Shown: in pieces, positions 35,626 to 42,781 of the stretch
Layout: every line of letters starts with the position of its first letter
Numbering within the stretch: position 1 is the first letter of the stretch
Notes under the pieces: model-generated
Databases searched by the model: none
What the model saw: only the letters and a program-made list of their open reading frames with translations
What the model was told of the DNA's origin: nothing
Position numbers and translations under genes: made by a program
From: Streptomyces sp. DvalAA-14
GTDB lineage: Bacteria; Actinomycetota; Actinomycetes; Streptomycetales; Streptomycetaceae
Length of the DNA stretch: 42,781 nucleotides
Reading direction: 5' to 3'
Assembly (NCBI RefSeq): GCF_900091855.1
Contig: NZ_FMCH01000171.1
Span: 1-42,781 of the forward strand

Positions 35626-36324
35626 TCAGCCGGCGCCGGCGTCGTCCCGGCGGTGGTAGAAGTGCGCCCGGACCCGCCGGAGCCATGCCTCGACCGAGGG
35701 CTCGTCGGGGTCGGCGGGCAGGGCGCTCGGGGTTTCCTCGAAGAGGGTCTCGAAGCGCCGGAGCATCGGGAGGGCCGCGGCGGGGTCCGCCGCCACCTCC
35801 TCGCCGAAGCGGTGGTACGCGTCGGGGTCCTCGACCCGGATGCTCAGCCGGCCGGTGGCGTAGAGCTCGTATCCCTGATGGCACAGCCGGCGCAGGTGGC
35901 GGGCGTGCTTGGCGGTCCGGTTGCGGGTGTCCGCGCCGAAGGTGCCGTCGGCGCGGTCCCTGAGCCGTCTGAACTGACCGCTGGCGTAGCCGAGATACGC
36001 GTCACGGACGCGCCGGGCGGACAGCAGTGAGCCGCGCAGGCCGATCAGCTCGTCGCCGAGCGGGGTGCGGATCTCGTACAGCTCGTCCGGCAGCCAGACG
36101 AGTTCCATCGCGGTCGGGTTGCCGCCCAGGGCGAGCCGGCACCACTTCGCCGCCTCGTGCAGCGTGCGGTCCGGGTGGGTGCTGACGTGCGAGTCCTTGG
36201 GGGCGTGCAGCCCGTGCAGGTCCTCGGTCGGGGCCGCGAAGAGGGCGAGCCGGTCGATGTCGGAGCCCGCGCGGGCCAGCCCGTAGGCCGTGGATCCGAC
36301 GATGCCGGACAGCAGGACGTGCAC
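35626..36324 (-). CDS. nucleotidyltransferase domain protein (DNA polymerase beta superfamily, RlaP-like)
   Basis: A 232-residue protein. Its N terminus has the nucleotidyltransferase signature GSTAYGLARAGSDIDRLALF (residues about 10-29), including the GS and the two metal-binding aspartates of DxD (SDID). A helical C-terminal part follows (AKHARHLRRLCHQGYELYATGRLSIR). This matches the predicted nucleotidyltransferase family of bacteria and phages (RlaP-like), whose substrates are mostly unknown. GTG start with a strong GAGGAGG site. No HEPN or MenA-type partner gene is adjacent, so a minimal nucleotidyltransferase toxin-antitoxin pair is not supported. Confidence 0.8.
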   Translation of the reverse strand: MHVLLSGIVGSTAYGLARAGSDIDRLALFAAPTEDLHGLHAPKDSHVSTHPDRTLHEAAKWCRLALGGNPTAMELVWLPDELYEIRTPLGDELIGLRGSLLSARRVRDAYLGYASGQFRRLRDRADGTFGADTRNRTAKHARHLRRLCHQGYELYATGRLSIRVEDPDAYHRFGEEVAADPAAALPMLRRFETLFEETPSALPADPDEPSVEAWLRRVRAHFYHRRDDAGAG

Positions 36325-36473
36325 AGCGGCCTCCTCGGCTGGGCGGTCCGGCCATCATGCGGGACCGGCCGGCCGGCGGGCCAGCGGGTTTCCGCGGCGC
36401 CTGCCGGGCCGGACCCGGACGACACGGCGCCCCCGCCGCCCGAGCGGGACGGCAGGGGCGGTGATCGCGCGGG

Positions 36474-36869
36474 TCAGGCGCCGGGCCGCTCGTACAGCGC
36501 GTTCAGCAGCCGGTCCAGACCGGCCAGGTCCGGATGGTGCGCGGCCATCCGCAGGCCCCGGCCGTGGTCCCGTACGCCCTCGCGCGTCCGGGAGGAGATC
36601 CCCGCCTCCACCGGAAGGGCGGCCGGGGACCGGACCGCCGCCGCGCACACCCGCCGCAGCGCCGCGCTGAACGACCGGTGCGCGGCCCTGATCGGCCGGG
36701 CGGCTTCCTCCGCCATCGCCGACGCCTCGGCCCGCACCACGAGCAGATAGGGGCCGCGCCGCACGAGCGCCTCGTCGACGGCCGCGCGCGCGGCTTCCGG
36801 ATCGAGCCCGGTGCGGGCGGCGACCCGGACGGCCAGTCGGTCCAACAGGATCTGCTGCGAGTCGGCCAT
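36474..36869 (-). CDS. small cytoplasmic protein of unknown function
   Basis: Not recognised. The 131-residue protein is predicted all-helical and arginine/alanine-rich: MADSQQILLDRLAVRVAART, then GLDPEAARAAVDEALVRRGPYLLVVRAEASAM and a C-terminal DLAGLDRLLNALYERPGA. No signal peptide, membrane segment or cysteines. ATG 36869 has a GATGAGGT site. The upstream neighbour on the same strand is the lamin-tail protein 100 bases away; downstream is the nucleotidyltransferase gene 149 bases away. Codon use is normal for the genome, which supports a real gene. Confidence 0.6.
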   Translation of the reverse strand: MADSQQILLDRLAVRVAARTGLDPEAARAAVDEALVRRGPYLLVVRAEASAMAEEAARPIRAAHRSFSAALRRVCAAAVRSPAALPVEAGISSRTREGVRDHGRGLRMAAHHPDLAGLDRLLNALYERPGA

Positions 36870-36969
36870 ACCTCATCATCCCCCACCGCGGCCCGGCGCG
36901 CCCCGCGAAGACGGCGGCCGGGCAGCGGCCCCGGCCGTCAGCGCCCGGCGGCCGGCCCCGCGGCGGGGC

Positions 36970-37425
36970 TCAGCACCACCGGTAGGCGAACTTGGTGGTG
37001 TTGTACGAGCAGGTGTCGACGGTCGCACCGGTGGACTTGCGCAGCGTGGCGGTGTCCTTGTCGTTGTTCCACACGTACCAGGAGCGGCCCTGGTAGCGGT
37101 TGGTCGACGTGTTCGTGCCCTTGCCGGTGTGCACCGCCACCGTCCGGCCGGCGGCCAGCGTGAAGGAGCCGAAGGTGTAGACGTGGCGGCTGGCGTCCGT
37201 CAGGGTCCACTTGGTCAGACTGACCGGCTTCGACGTCGAGTTGGTGATCTTCACCCACTCGGCGTCCAGGCTCTTGACGGAGCCGGTGTCGCTGCCCGGG
37301 CTGTTGTAGTAGATCTCGTACAGGTGGAGCGAGCCGGTGGCGGCCCCGGCCGGAGTGGGCGCGACGGCTATGCCGGCGGCGGCCGCCGTGACGGCCGCGG
37401 CGGCGATGACGCGAGAGCGGAGCAT
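36970..37425 (-). CDS. secreted lamin-tail-domain protein
   Basis: A 151-residue exported protein. A Sec signal peptide (MLRSRVIAAAAVTAAAAGIA then VAPTPAGA-AT) is followed by one lamin tail domain: LHLYEIYYNSPGSD, EWVKITNSTSKPVSLTKWTL, then YTFGSFTLAAGRTVAVHTG and the final ATLRKSTGATVDTCSY. This Ig-like fold occurs in many Streptomyces secreted nucleases and as small stand-alone proteins like this one. Two cysteines near the end (DTCSY and the last residue) could form a disulfide. A short hairpin GCCCCG-CGG-CGGGGC (36955-36969) directly after the stop may terminate transcription. Role unknown. Confidence 0.85.
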   Translation of the reverse strand: MLRSRVIAAAAVTAAAAGIAVAPTPAGAATGSLHLYEIYYNSPGSDTGSVKSLDAEWVKITNSTSKPVSLTKWTLTDASRHVYTFGSFTLAAGRTVAVHTGKGTNTSTNRYQGRSWYVWNNDKDTATLRKSTGATVDTCSYNTTKFAYRWC

Positions 37426-37554
37426 GGAACGTCCCTGACGTAGGGCCGGGCACCCCCCATATCGGGCCCGGCGGAGCCCTCAGCGTAGAGACGCCCTCCG
37501 CACGCCGGAACCGCTGTTACAAGATCCGGACAAGTGCCGTGCGGGAGAGGGTCG

Positions 37555-37944
37555 CTAGCGGTCGCGGTCCAGGTCGGGGCCGAGGAGGCGGCGCAGCAGG
37601 TTCTCGTCGGCGGCGGAGAGGTTGTCGACGAAGCGGGCCAGGACGGCCTGGCGGTCGGGGAGTTCGTCCAGTACGCGCTGCATGCGGCGGGCGGCCAGGC
37701 CCGGTTCGTCGGCGATCGGGGTGTAGGCGTAGGCGCGGCCCCGGGGGGCGCGGCTGAGGAGTTGCTTGATGTGCAGGCGGGTGAGGACGGTCACCACCGT
37801 GCTGTAGGACAGGCGGTTGTTGAGACGTTCGACCAGCTCACCGGCGGTCAGCGGAGTTCCGGCCCCGTGCAGGGCCGCGAGTATGTCCGCTTCCAGTGCG
37901 CCGTTGGGCCGCTTGCGGCCGCTCCCGTCGGTGTGCTCCGGCAT
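37555..37944 (-). CDS. BlaI/MecI/CopY family transcriptional repressor
   Basis: A 129-residue winged-helix regulator. The N-terminal DNA-binding domain (about 15-80) has GALEADILAALHGAGTPLTA, LSYSTVVTVLTRLHIKQLLS and RAYAYTP, as in BlaI. The C-terminal helices form the dimer region. Staphylococcal members are cleaved by a BlaR/MecR sensor protease, but none is adjacent here, as is usual for actinobacterial BlaI. It is divergent from the undecaprenyl-diphosphatase gene, with dyad sites in the shared region, so autoregulation and control of that gene are likely. GGAGG lies 12 bases before ATG. Confidence 0.9.
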   Translation of the reverse strand: MPEHTDGSGRKRPNGALEADILAALHGAGTPLTAGELVERLNNRLSYSTVVTVLTRLHIKQLLSRAPRGRAYAYTPIADEPGLAARRMQRVLDELPDRQAVLARFVDNLSAADENLLRRLLGPDLDRDR

Positions 37945-37967
37945 GGGTTTGCCATTCCTCCACTCGT

Positions 37968-38002
37968 CTTCTACATTCGCAGTGAGCTTCTACACCGGTG
38001 TA
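37968..38002. promoter_or_regulatory. tandem BlaI-type operator between repressor and uppP
   Basis: CTTCTACA occurs twice, at 37968-37975 and 37987-37994, 19 bases apart, almost two helical turns. The second is part of the perfect palindrome TACACCGGTGTA (37991-38002). BlaI-family operators are built from TACA/TGTA half-sites, so these are good candidate sites for the neighbouring repressor. Confidence 0.65.
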
Positions 38003-38107
38003 AAGGCACGCCTGCTCTGCCAGTGTGCCATGCGGTCCGACGACGGGCGGCGTCCGGGCCGGACCGCCGGGGAGCGGCTCCACCTCCTACGTCCACAAGG
38101 GATCTCC

Positions 38108-39103
38108 GTGTCGGATCTGTCCTATCTCCAGGCCGTGGTCATCGGCGGCCTCCAAGGGGTGACCGAGCTCTTCCCGGTCTCCAGCCTCGGGCACTCCGTG
38201 CTCGTCCCGGCGCTCATCGGCGGCTCGTGGCAGCACCTGGTCACCGAGAACGCCAGCGGCGCCTCCGACGGCTCCCCCTACCTCGCCTTCGTCGTGGCGC
38301 TGCACGTGGCCACCGCGATCGCCCTGCTGGTGTTCTTCCGGCGGGACTGGGACCGGATCATCCGCGCCTTCGGAACCACGCTGCGCACCCGGAAGGTCAC
38401 GACGTCGACCGAGCGGCTGGCCTGGCTGGTCGTGGTGGCGACCGTGCCGGTCGGCCTGACCGGGCTGTTGCTGGAGCGCAGCTTCCGCACGCTGTTCGCC
38501 AAACCGCTGGCCGCCGCGGTCTTCCTCACCGTGAACGGACTGATCCTGCTGCTCGGCGAGCGCCTGCGCCGCACCGCGGAGGCGCGCATGCCCCTGCCTG
38601 TCGGCGAGACCCCGGTGCCGGTCGGCTCGGGAGGCGCCGCGTATCAGGTGGCGGCCGAACCCGTCGCCCAGCCGCCCGCCCAGCCGGGCGCCGGCGTGCT
38701 GCCCGCCGCGGCGGCCACCCGGACGCTGGAGACCCTCGGCTACCGGGAAGCGGCCGTCATCGGTGTGTTCCAGACGCTGGCGCTGCTGGCCGGCATCAGC
38801 CGTTCCGGCATCACCATGGTCGGCGGGCTGCTGCGCGGCCTGGACCACGAGGACGCCGCCAAGTTCTCGTTCCTGCTGGCCACTCCGGTGATCCTGGCGG
38901 CCGGCCTGCTCAAGCTGCCCAGCCTGGCCGGCCCGGCCGCCGCCCACATCCACGGCCAGGTGATCGCCGGCTTCCTGGTGGCGGGGGTGGCCGCCTACGC
39001 CGCCGTCCGGTTCCTGTCGCGCTACTTCACCACCCGGACGCTCACCCCGTTCGCGATCTACTGCCTGGTGGCCGGGGTGGGCAGCATCATCCGCTTCGCC
39101 TGA
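38108..39103 (+). CDS. uppP: undecaprenyl-diphosphatase (UppP/BacA)
   Basis: A 331-residue polytopic membrane phosphatase that converts undecaprenyl diphosphate to the monophosphate for re-use in wall synthesis; overproduction gives bacitracin resistance. The first motif GLQGVTELFPVSSLGHSVL (14-32) includes E20, the PVSS turn and H29. The second motif GISRSGITM is at about 228-236. About seven to eight membrane helices are visible. Compared with typical UppP (about 270-280 residues), a Pro/Ala/Val-rich insertion of about 50 residues lies in the middle (around 160-210, PLPVGETPVPVGSGG). GTG 38108 with AAGGGA upstream was chosen; the frame is open further but runs through the operator region. 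Confidence 0.93.
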   Translation: MSDLSYLQAVVIGGLQGVTELFPVSSLGHSVLVPALIGGSWQHLVTENASGASDGSPYLAFVVALHVATAIALLVFFRRDWDRIIRAFGTTLRTRKVTTSTERLAWLVVVATVPVGLTGLLLERSFRTLFAKPLAAAVFLTVNGLILLLGERLRRTAEARMPLPVGETPVPVGSGGAAYQVAAEPVAQPPAQPGAGVLPAAAATRTLETLGYREAAVIGVFQTLALLAGISRSGITMVGGLLRGLDHEDAAKFSFLLATPVILAAGLLKLPSLAGPAAAHIHGQVIAGFLVAGVAAYAAVRFLSRYFTTRTLTPFAIYCLVAGVGSIIRFA

Positions 39104-39123
39104 GCCGCCCCGGGGGCAGCGCC

Positions 39124-39158
39124 GGTCCGCCGGGCCGGGAGCAACCGGCCGGCGGACC
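39124..39158 (+). terminator. terminator after uppP
   Basis: GGTCCGCCGGGCCGG (39124-39138) pairs with CCGGCCGGCGGACC (39145-39158), with one bulged base and a GAGCAA loop. It starts about 20 bases after the uppP stop. Confidence 0.65.
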
Positions 39159-39167
39159 GATCGGGCC

Positions 39168-39250
39168 GTTCAGGCCCGCTGTTCAGGCCGCGCAGTTCAG
39201 GCTCGCAGTTCAGGAAGCGCTGTTCTGGCCTCGCAGTTCAGGCCTCGCTG
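39168..39250. repeat. 13-14 bp imperfect tandem repeat, six copies
   Basis: Unit GTTCAGGCCYCGCW, with copies starting at 39168, 39181, 39195, 39208, 39222 and 39236. The last copy runs into the 3' end and stop codon of the universal stress protein gene on the minus strand, so the repeat may have grown out of, or into, that coding end. Confidence 0.75.
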
Positions 39251-39675
39251 TGGACGAGCAGCACCGACACGGGCGAGGCCTTCGCCACGCCCCGGCTCAC
39301 GCTCGAGTGCAGCAGCGCGGCGATCCCGCTGTAGTGGCCGGGGCCGACCGCGATCAGGTCGCTGCCGAGCGCCTCGGCCCGCTCCACCAAAATGGCGGCC
39401 AACTCCTCGCGCAGGCCCTCGTCCACCTCGCCGTCCGCGGTGATCCCGTCCTCCCGCAGCCGGACCAGCGCCTCCTCGACGACCTGCCGGCCTTCCGCGC
39501 TCTCCTCCGCGGTGACCACGGCGCCGCCGGTGAGACCGCCCGCGATGACCTGGGAAGGCCGGATGTGTATGACGTGCACCTTCCCGCCGGTCAGCTTGGC
39601 GAGGGACGCCACCGCGTCCAGCACCGCGGTGCCGTGCGCGGAACCGTCGACAGCGGTGAGGATGTTCTTGTACAT
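39238..39675 (-). CDS. universal stress protein
   Basis: A 145-residue single-domain UspA-type protein. It starts MYKNILTAVDGSAHGTAVLD and ends in the nucleotide-binding pattern GPGHYSGIAALLHSSVSRGV then SPVSVLLVH. The first loop has the usual D11-G-S and the last contains G-x2-G-x9-S-type spacing, so ATP binding is likely. The frame is open far upstream but ATG 39675 follows a strong AAGGAAG site, and the extension is not protein-like. It lies between uppP (convergent) and the PP2C phosphatase gene upstream on the same strand. Its C-terminal codons overlap the last unit of the tandem repeat. Confidence 0.92.
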   Translation of the reverse strand: MYKNILTAVDGSAHGTAVLDAVASLAKLTGGKVHVIHIRPSQVIAGGLTGGAVVTAEESAEGRQVVEEALVRLREDGITADGEVDEGLREELAAILVERAEALGSDLIAVGPGHYSGIAALLHSSVSRGVAKASPVSVLLVHSEA

Positions 39676-39860
39676 ACGATCAACTTCCTTGTTCTCAAGG
39701 GGTCTCACGGTGGGCGACCCTGCCGTACCCATCAGCGGCCGAGAACAAGGCCCCATTCCCCGATCCGGTGTGAAAACCGCCACTGGCCGCAGGCCCGCGG
39801 CCCCTTCCGGCGGCCTTTTCCGGCGGCCTTTCCCCCGGCGGCGCGGCCGCCGGTCGGGCG

Positions 39861-41180
39861 TCAGGGGGCGTCGGGGACCCGTACGGTCATGACGGCGATG
39901 TCGTCGCGGCCGTCGCCCGGGTGCTCGTCCGCCAGCAGCTCGCACAGCTCGCCGGGCGGCAGCGACGCGTGGGCGGCGACCAGTTCGGCCAGCGAGCGCA
40001 GCCCCGTCTGGATCGGGCGATGGCGGTGCTCGATCAGCCCGTCGGTGAACAGCACCACGGTGGAACCGTCCGGGAGACGGCAGTTGCTGTCGTAGCGCGG
40101 GAGGTTGAGGTCCACGCCGAGCGGAAGGCAGGGGTCGTCGTCGAGATACCGCGGTGCCTGGCCGGGGGCGAGCAGCAGTGGCGGCGGATGGCCCGCGTTG
40201 CTCCATTCCAGTGACCACTGTTCGCCCCGGCGGTCGATCCGGGCCAGCAGCGCGGTGGTGACGAGGCTGCTGGGCATGGCGTTCAGGGCGAGGTCGAGCT
40301 GGGTCAGCATGCGGCTGGGCTGGCGCAGCCGGGTGTAGAGCAGGGCGCGCAGCATGCTGCGGGTCTGGGACATGGCGGCCGCCGCGGTCAGGTCGTGCCC
40401 GCAGACGTCGCCGATGGCCATGCAGCAGCTCCCGTCGGGCAGCGTCAGGGCGTCGTACCAGTCGCCGCCGAGCTGATCGGGCTCGGCGGCGGGCCGGTAG
40501 ACGGCGGCGGCCCGGAACGGCCCGAGGTCGGACAGCCGGGGCAGCAGCAGGCGCTGGAACTTCTCGGAGTCCGCGCGGACCTGCTCGTACAGCCGGGCGT
40601 TCTCGATGGCCACCGCGGCGGCTCCGGCGAGCGCCACCACGACTTCCTCGTCCTGCGCGTCGAAGGGGCGGCCGTCGCGCCGCTCGGAGAGGTAGAGGTT
40701 TCCGTAGACCCGGCCCTGGACGGTGATGGCCACGCCCAGCAGGGTGTCCATCGGCGGATGGCCCGGCGGGAAGCCGGCCGACGCCGGGTGGGCGCGGATC
40801 TCGTCCACCCGCAGGGGCTGGGGGTGCTGGATGAGGTAGCCGAGCAGGCCCCGGCCGCGGGGCAGCCCCACGCCGGCCAGGTCGGCGACCTCCTCGTCGG
40901 ACAGGCCTTCCGGGATGAAGACCGACAGTCCGTCGCCGTCCTCGGCGAGCACGCCCATGGCGCCGTACCGCGCGCCGACCAGGCCCATCGCGCTGGTCAC
41001 GATCCGCCGCAGCACCCTCGACAGGTCGAGATCACGGCTCACCGAGAGCATCGCGGCCAGCAGCGTGTGCAGCTTCTCCTGGGTCCTGCCCAGTTCCTTC
41101 AGCTGGTCGGCGATCCGCAGCAGGTCGTCGTTCGGCGGCATGGGCGGCGCCGTCGGCTCGAGCTCTTCGTCCCCGTCCAC
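39861..41180 (-). CDS. GAF domain PP2C-type (SpoIIE) serine/threonine phosphatase
   Basis: A 439-residue cytoplasmic phosphatase of the RsbU/SpoIIE class, likely acting on anti-anti-sigma factors or related phosphoproteins. A short coiled stretch (about 20-50) is followed by a GAF sensor domain (about 50-200, VTSAMGLVGARYGAMGVL, GRVYGNLYL) and the PP2C domain (about 225-435). Metal-binding motifs are GGDWYDA, IGDVCGHD, SNAGHPPPLL, LFTDGLIEHR and GRDDIAVM. GTG start behind GGAGGG. No sigma, anti-sigma or STAS gene is adjacent. The GAF ligand is unknown; small molecules or redox signals are possible. Confidence 0.92.
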   Translation of the reverse strand: MDGDEELEPTAPPMPPNDDLLRIADQLKELGRTQEKLHTLLAAMLSVSRDLDLSRVLRRIVTSAMGLVGARYGAMGVLAEDGDGLSVFIPEGLSDEEVADLAGVGLPRGRGLLGYLIQHPQPLRVDEIRAHPASAGFPPGHPPMDTLLGVAITVQGRVYGNLYLSERRDGRPFDAQDEEVVVALAGAAAVAIENARLYEQVRADSEKFQRLLLPRLSDLGPFRAAAVYRPAAEPDQLGGDWYDALTLPDGSCCMAIGDVCGHDLTAAAAMSQTRSMLRALLYTRLRQPSRMLTQLDLALNAMPSSLVTTALLARIDRRGEQWSLEWSNAGHPPPLLLAPGQAPRYLDDDPCLPLGVDLNLPRYDSNCRLPDGSTVVLFTDGLIEHRHRPIQTGLRSLAELVAAHASLPPGELCELLADEHPGDGRDDIAVMTVRVPDAP

Positions 41181-41300
41181 CGCTCCGCCCTCCAGCCGCC
41201 GGGAAAACGATGATGTTCCTCCCCATATCCTCCCGGATATCCCCCTACCGTCTCATCCGCCGAGCCGGCCTGTCGCGGGCGGCACCCCGGGCGAGGCGGG

Positions 41301-41741
41301 TCATTTCATCCGCCGCCGCCTGCTGAACCAGTGGCTGATCAGCAGGAAACTGACCGCCAGGATCGTCACGACCTGGGAGCCCGCGCTGATCTTCTTGTCC
41401 GTGGTCCAGATGGGCTCGTACAGGTCGGGCAGCGGGCCGATCGACCCGAGGTCGTCGTAGCGGTAGATCAGCACCGCGAACAGGCCGCCGGCGGCCACCA
41501 ACCAGGCGAAGATGTCGCCCACCGGGCGGCGCAGGAACAGGACGAGCAGGACGGCCAGGCTGGCCAGTCCCGCTTCGAGCCGGAACAGGTCGCCTTCGCT
41601 GATGTCCGAGCTGACCAGGTCGTACTGGTCGGCGAGATCGGCGTGGATGCCGGCGTTCACCGCGAGGCCGGCGGCTGCGATCAGCCGGACGACGAGATAC
41701 GCGATCGTGCCTCCGGTGGTGCGGTGCCTGGCCTTCGCCAT
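41301..41741 (-). CDS. small polytopic membrane protein
   Basis: A 146-residue protein not assigned to a named family, with about four transmembrane helices: near 12-32 (IAYLVVRLIAAAGLAVNAG), 55-75 (LEAGLASLAVLLVLFLRR), 77-95 (GDIFAWLVAAGGLFAVLIY) and 120-140 (GSQVVTILAVSFLLISHW). A conserved-looking acidic loop (HADLADQYDLVSSDISEGDLF) separates helices 1 and 2 and probably faces outside. The basic C terminus (SRRRRMK) is cytoplasmic by the positive-inside rule. ATG 41741 was preferred over 41792 because of the purine-rich AAGGCAGG upstream. Its neighbour upstream is the cupredoxin gene, so a link to copper or redox handling at the membrane is conceivable. Confidence 0.7.
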   Translation of the reverse strand: MAKARHRTTGGTIAYLVVRLIAAAGLAVNAGIHADLADQYDLVSSDISEGDLFRLEAGLASLAVLLVLFLRRPVGDIFAWLVAAGGLFAVLIYRYDDLGSIGPLPDLYEPIWTTDKKISAGSQVVTILAVSFLLISHWFSRRRRMK

Positions 41742-41815
41742 GCCGCCTGCCTTCGGGTCGGGGTGCTTCGGGTGGGCCCGCCTGCCGGTCACCGCCGCGG
41801 GGGCCGGGACGGCGG

Positions 41816-42244
41816 TCAGCCGACGCTGAGGGTGCCCTTCATGAACGGGTGGATGGTGCAGATGTAGTCGAACATCCCGGCGTGCTTCGGGGCGGTGAAC
41901 GTCGCCGACGAGCCGGGGCCGATGGTGCCGGTGTCGAAGGACGAGTTGTCGACGGCGGTCAGCGTGTGGGCCGTGGTGTCGTCGTTCTTCACCAGGACCG
42001 TGCTCCCCGGGCGGACGGTCAGCGCGGCCGGGCCGAAGGCGAAGTTCTTGATGACGACGGTGGCCGAAGGCGCGCCGGTCGGTGCGGCGGACGCGGACGC
42101 GGAGCCGGTCGGCGGCGTACTGGTGGCGCCGGACCCGCCGCCCCCGCCACCGGAGTCGGAACAGCCGGCCAGGGCCAGCAGGGCGCCCGCCAGTGCGGCA
42201 CCGGCCAGGCGCCGGCGGCGTACGGGAACGCGGGGGGCGGTCAA
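41816..42244 (-). CDS. cupredoxin-domain lipoprotein (plastocyanin-like)
   Basis: A 142-residue exported lipoprotein. After a basic start (APRVPVRRRR) the hydrophobic segment ends in lipobox LALAGC, then a glycine/serine/threonine/proline linker and a blue-copper fold: VVIKNFAFGPAALTVRPGST then VLVKNDDTTAHTLTAV. The C-terminal loop has the remaining ligands, YICTIHPFMKG. Expected type 1 copper ligands are the His of AHTL, then Cys, His and Met of CTIHPFM, all present. The start is uncertain: TTG 42244 has GCGAGG upstream and gives a normal lipoprotein; no ATG or GTG fits better. It probably transfers electrons or carries copper outside the membrane. Confidence 0.85.
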   Translation of the reverse strand: MTAPRVPVRRRRLAGAALAGALLALAGCSDSGGGGGGSGATSTPPTGSASASAAPTGAPSATVVIKNFAFGPAALTVRPGSTVLVKNDDTTAHTLTAVDNSSFDTGTIGPGSSATFTAPKHAGMFDYICTIHPFMKGTLSVG

Positions 42245-42280
42245 CGGGGCCTCGCAGCTGGGGAGGGCAGGAAGGGTGAC

Positions 42281-42312
42281 GGGGCGGCCCGCGGGTTCCG
42301 GCGGGCCGCCCC
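42281..42312 (-). terminator. hairpin between the ferritin-like and cupredoxin genes
   Basis: GGGGCGGCCCGC (42281-42292) pairs perfectly with GCGGGCCGCCCC (42301-42312) across an eight-base loop. It follows the ferritin-like stop and precedes the cupredoxin start on the minus strand, so it may terminate or attenuate. Confidence 0.7.
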
Positions 42313-42324
42313 GGGTCAGGTGGG

Positions 42325-42781
42325 TCAGACCGTCAGGAGCGTCGGGCTGGCCGCCTTGTTCGTGGGCAGGAAGGTGTCCGGCACCGGGTACTGGCCCAGC
42401 ACGAAATGCAGGATCGAGGCGTGCATCGCCTCCACGGGGGCGATGGTGGCCGCGGTCTCGATCCCGGTGGGGCTCTTGATGGTGGAGGTCGCGAAGAGAT
42501 ACGTCTGCGCGGCCTGGTCCTCCAACTGCAGGGCGAGTTTGGCCACGTCGCCGACGTTGGTCGCCTTCTTGACCGCCGCGGTGACCTGGGGCTGGCTGGA
42601 CAGCGGCACATTGGTGATGGCGGGCTTGCCCGCCGCGGTCAGCACCGCGTTCCATGCCTTGGCGTGGTCGGTGTGCTGGGCCATCGCGGTGGTCATGAGG
42701 TGGTGACGGCCGGCGGGACGGTGCCGAGCTTGCCGGCTTGGCCGCGGTCAGCGCGCTCTGGTAGACGCCGACGGCCTGGTT
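42325..42781 (-). pseudogene. ferritin-like domain protein, truncated at the window edge and apparently frameshifted
   Basis: The intact part (42325-42696) gives HTDHAKAWNAVLTAAGKPAI and, near its end, AMHASILHFVLGQYPVPDTF, typical of secreted actinobacterial ferritin-like proteins (the HFVLG-YPVPD ending). At the window edge a different frame encodes NQAVGVYQSALTAAK, expected family sequence just upstream. Between them, GKLGTVPPAVTT lies in the third frame. One missing base after the AAK lysine codon (near 42735) and another near 42698 would restore a continuous protein. ATG 42696 is therefore probably not the real start. The 5' part is beyond the window. Sequence or assembly error at a contig end is as likely as true gene decay. 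Confidence 0.65.

Noticed and set aside
35626..36869. A possible minimal nucleotidyltransferase/HEPN toxin-antitoxin pair
   Set aside because: The 131-residue neighbour shows no R-x4-6-H HEPN motif, the genes are 149 bases apart, and the transferase is the larger RlaP-like type.

Overview
The window is very GC-rich actinobacterial DNA, almost certainly from Streptomyces or a close relative in the Streptomycetaceae. Grounds: strong third-position GC, many GTG starts, long antisense open frames, short dispersed Streptomyces-type intergenic repeats, and a gene order (cysteine desulfurase, oligopeptide ABC transporter, SseB-like genes, gcvT-gcvH-glyA-sdaA) that from memory resembles a conserved block of the Streptomyces core chromosome. 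No rRNA, tRNA or CRISPR was recognised. All family calls are by eye; no search was run.

Region 1 (1-17950) is conserved metabolism: an acyl-CoA thioesterase with a TetR-type operator-like site; a cysteine desulfurase; a five-gene minus-strand oligopeptide/dipeptide ABC transporter in the order oppC-oppA-oppB-oppD-oppF, with an intercistronic hairpin after the binding-protein gene; a DUF885 metallopeptidase-like gene; two SseB-family genes; and, behind a tandem glycine riboswitch, gcvT, gcvH and glyA followed by sdaA. Together the last four carry glycine to methylene-THF, serine and pyruvate. gcvP is not here.

Region 2 (about 17951-30276) is an accessory polymorphic-toxin island read on the minus strand. 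The Rhs/YD-repeat protein (2370 aa) ends in a HINT autoprocessing domain and a roughly 134-residue tip with a CAE...PCxxC zinc-deaminase signature, followed two bases later by a small presumed immunity gene. Further along lie an integrase remnant, an orphan toxin tip still carrying the last residues of a HINT domain, its presumed immunity gene, a frameshifted SUKH-3 immunity gene and two overlapping Imm50-like genes. The tips and immunity genes look visibly less GC-rich than the Rhs body. This layout fits an Rhs locus that exchanges and stores toxin/immunity cassettes.

Region 3 (30277-42781) starts with a giant secreted multidomain protein transcribed divergently from Rhs. It ends in what looks like a catalytically dead SGNH domain plus a LamG domain. 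Then come a nucleotidyltransferase, a small unknown protein, a secreted lamin-tail protein, a BlaI-type repressor divergent from an undecaprenyl-diphosphatase with dyad sites between them, a universal stress protein, a GAF-PP2C phosphatase, a small membrane protein, a cupredoxin lipoprotein and, at the edge, a ferritin-like gene that seems frameshifted twice and is cut by the window end.
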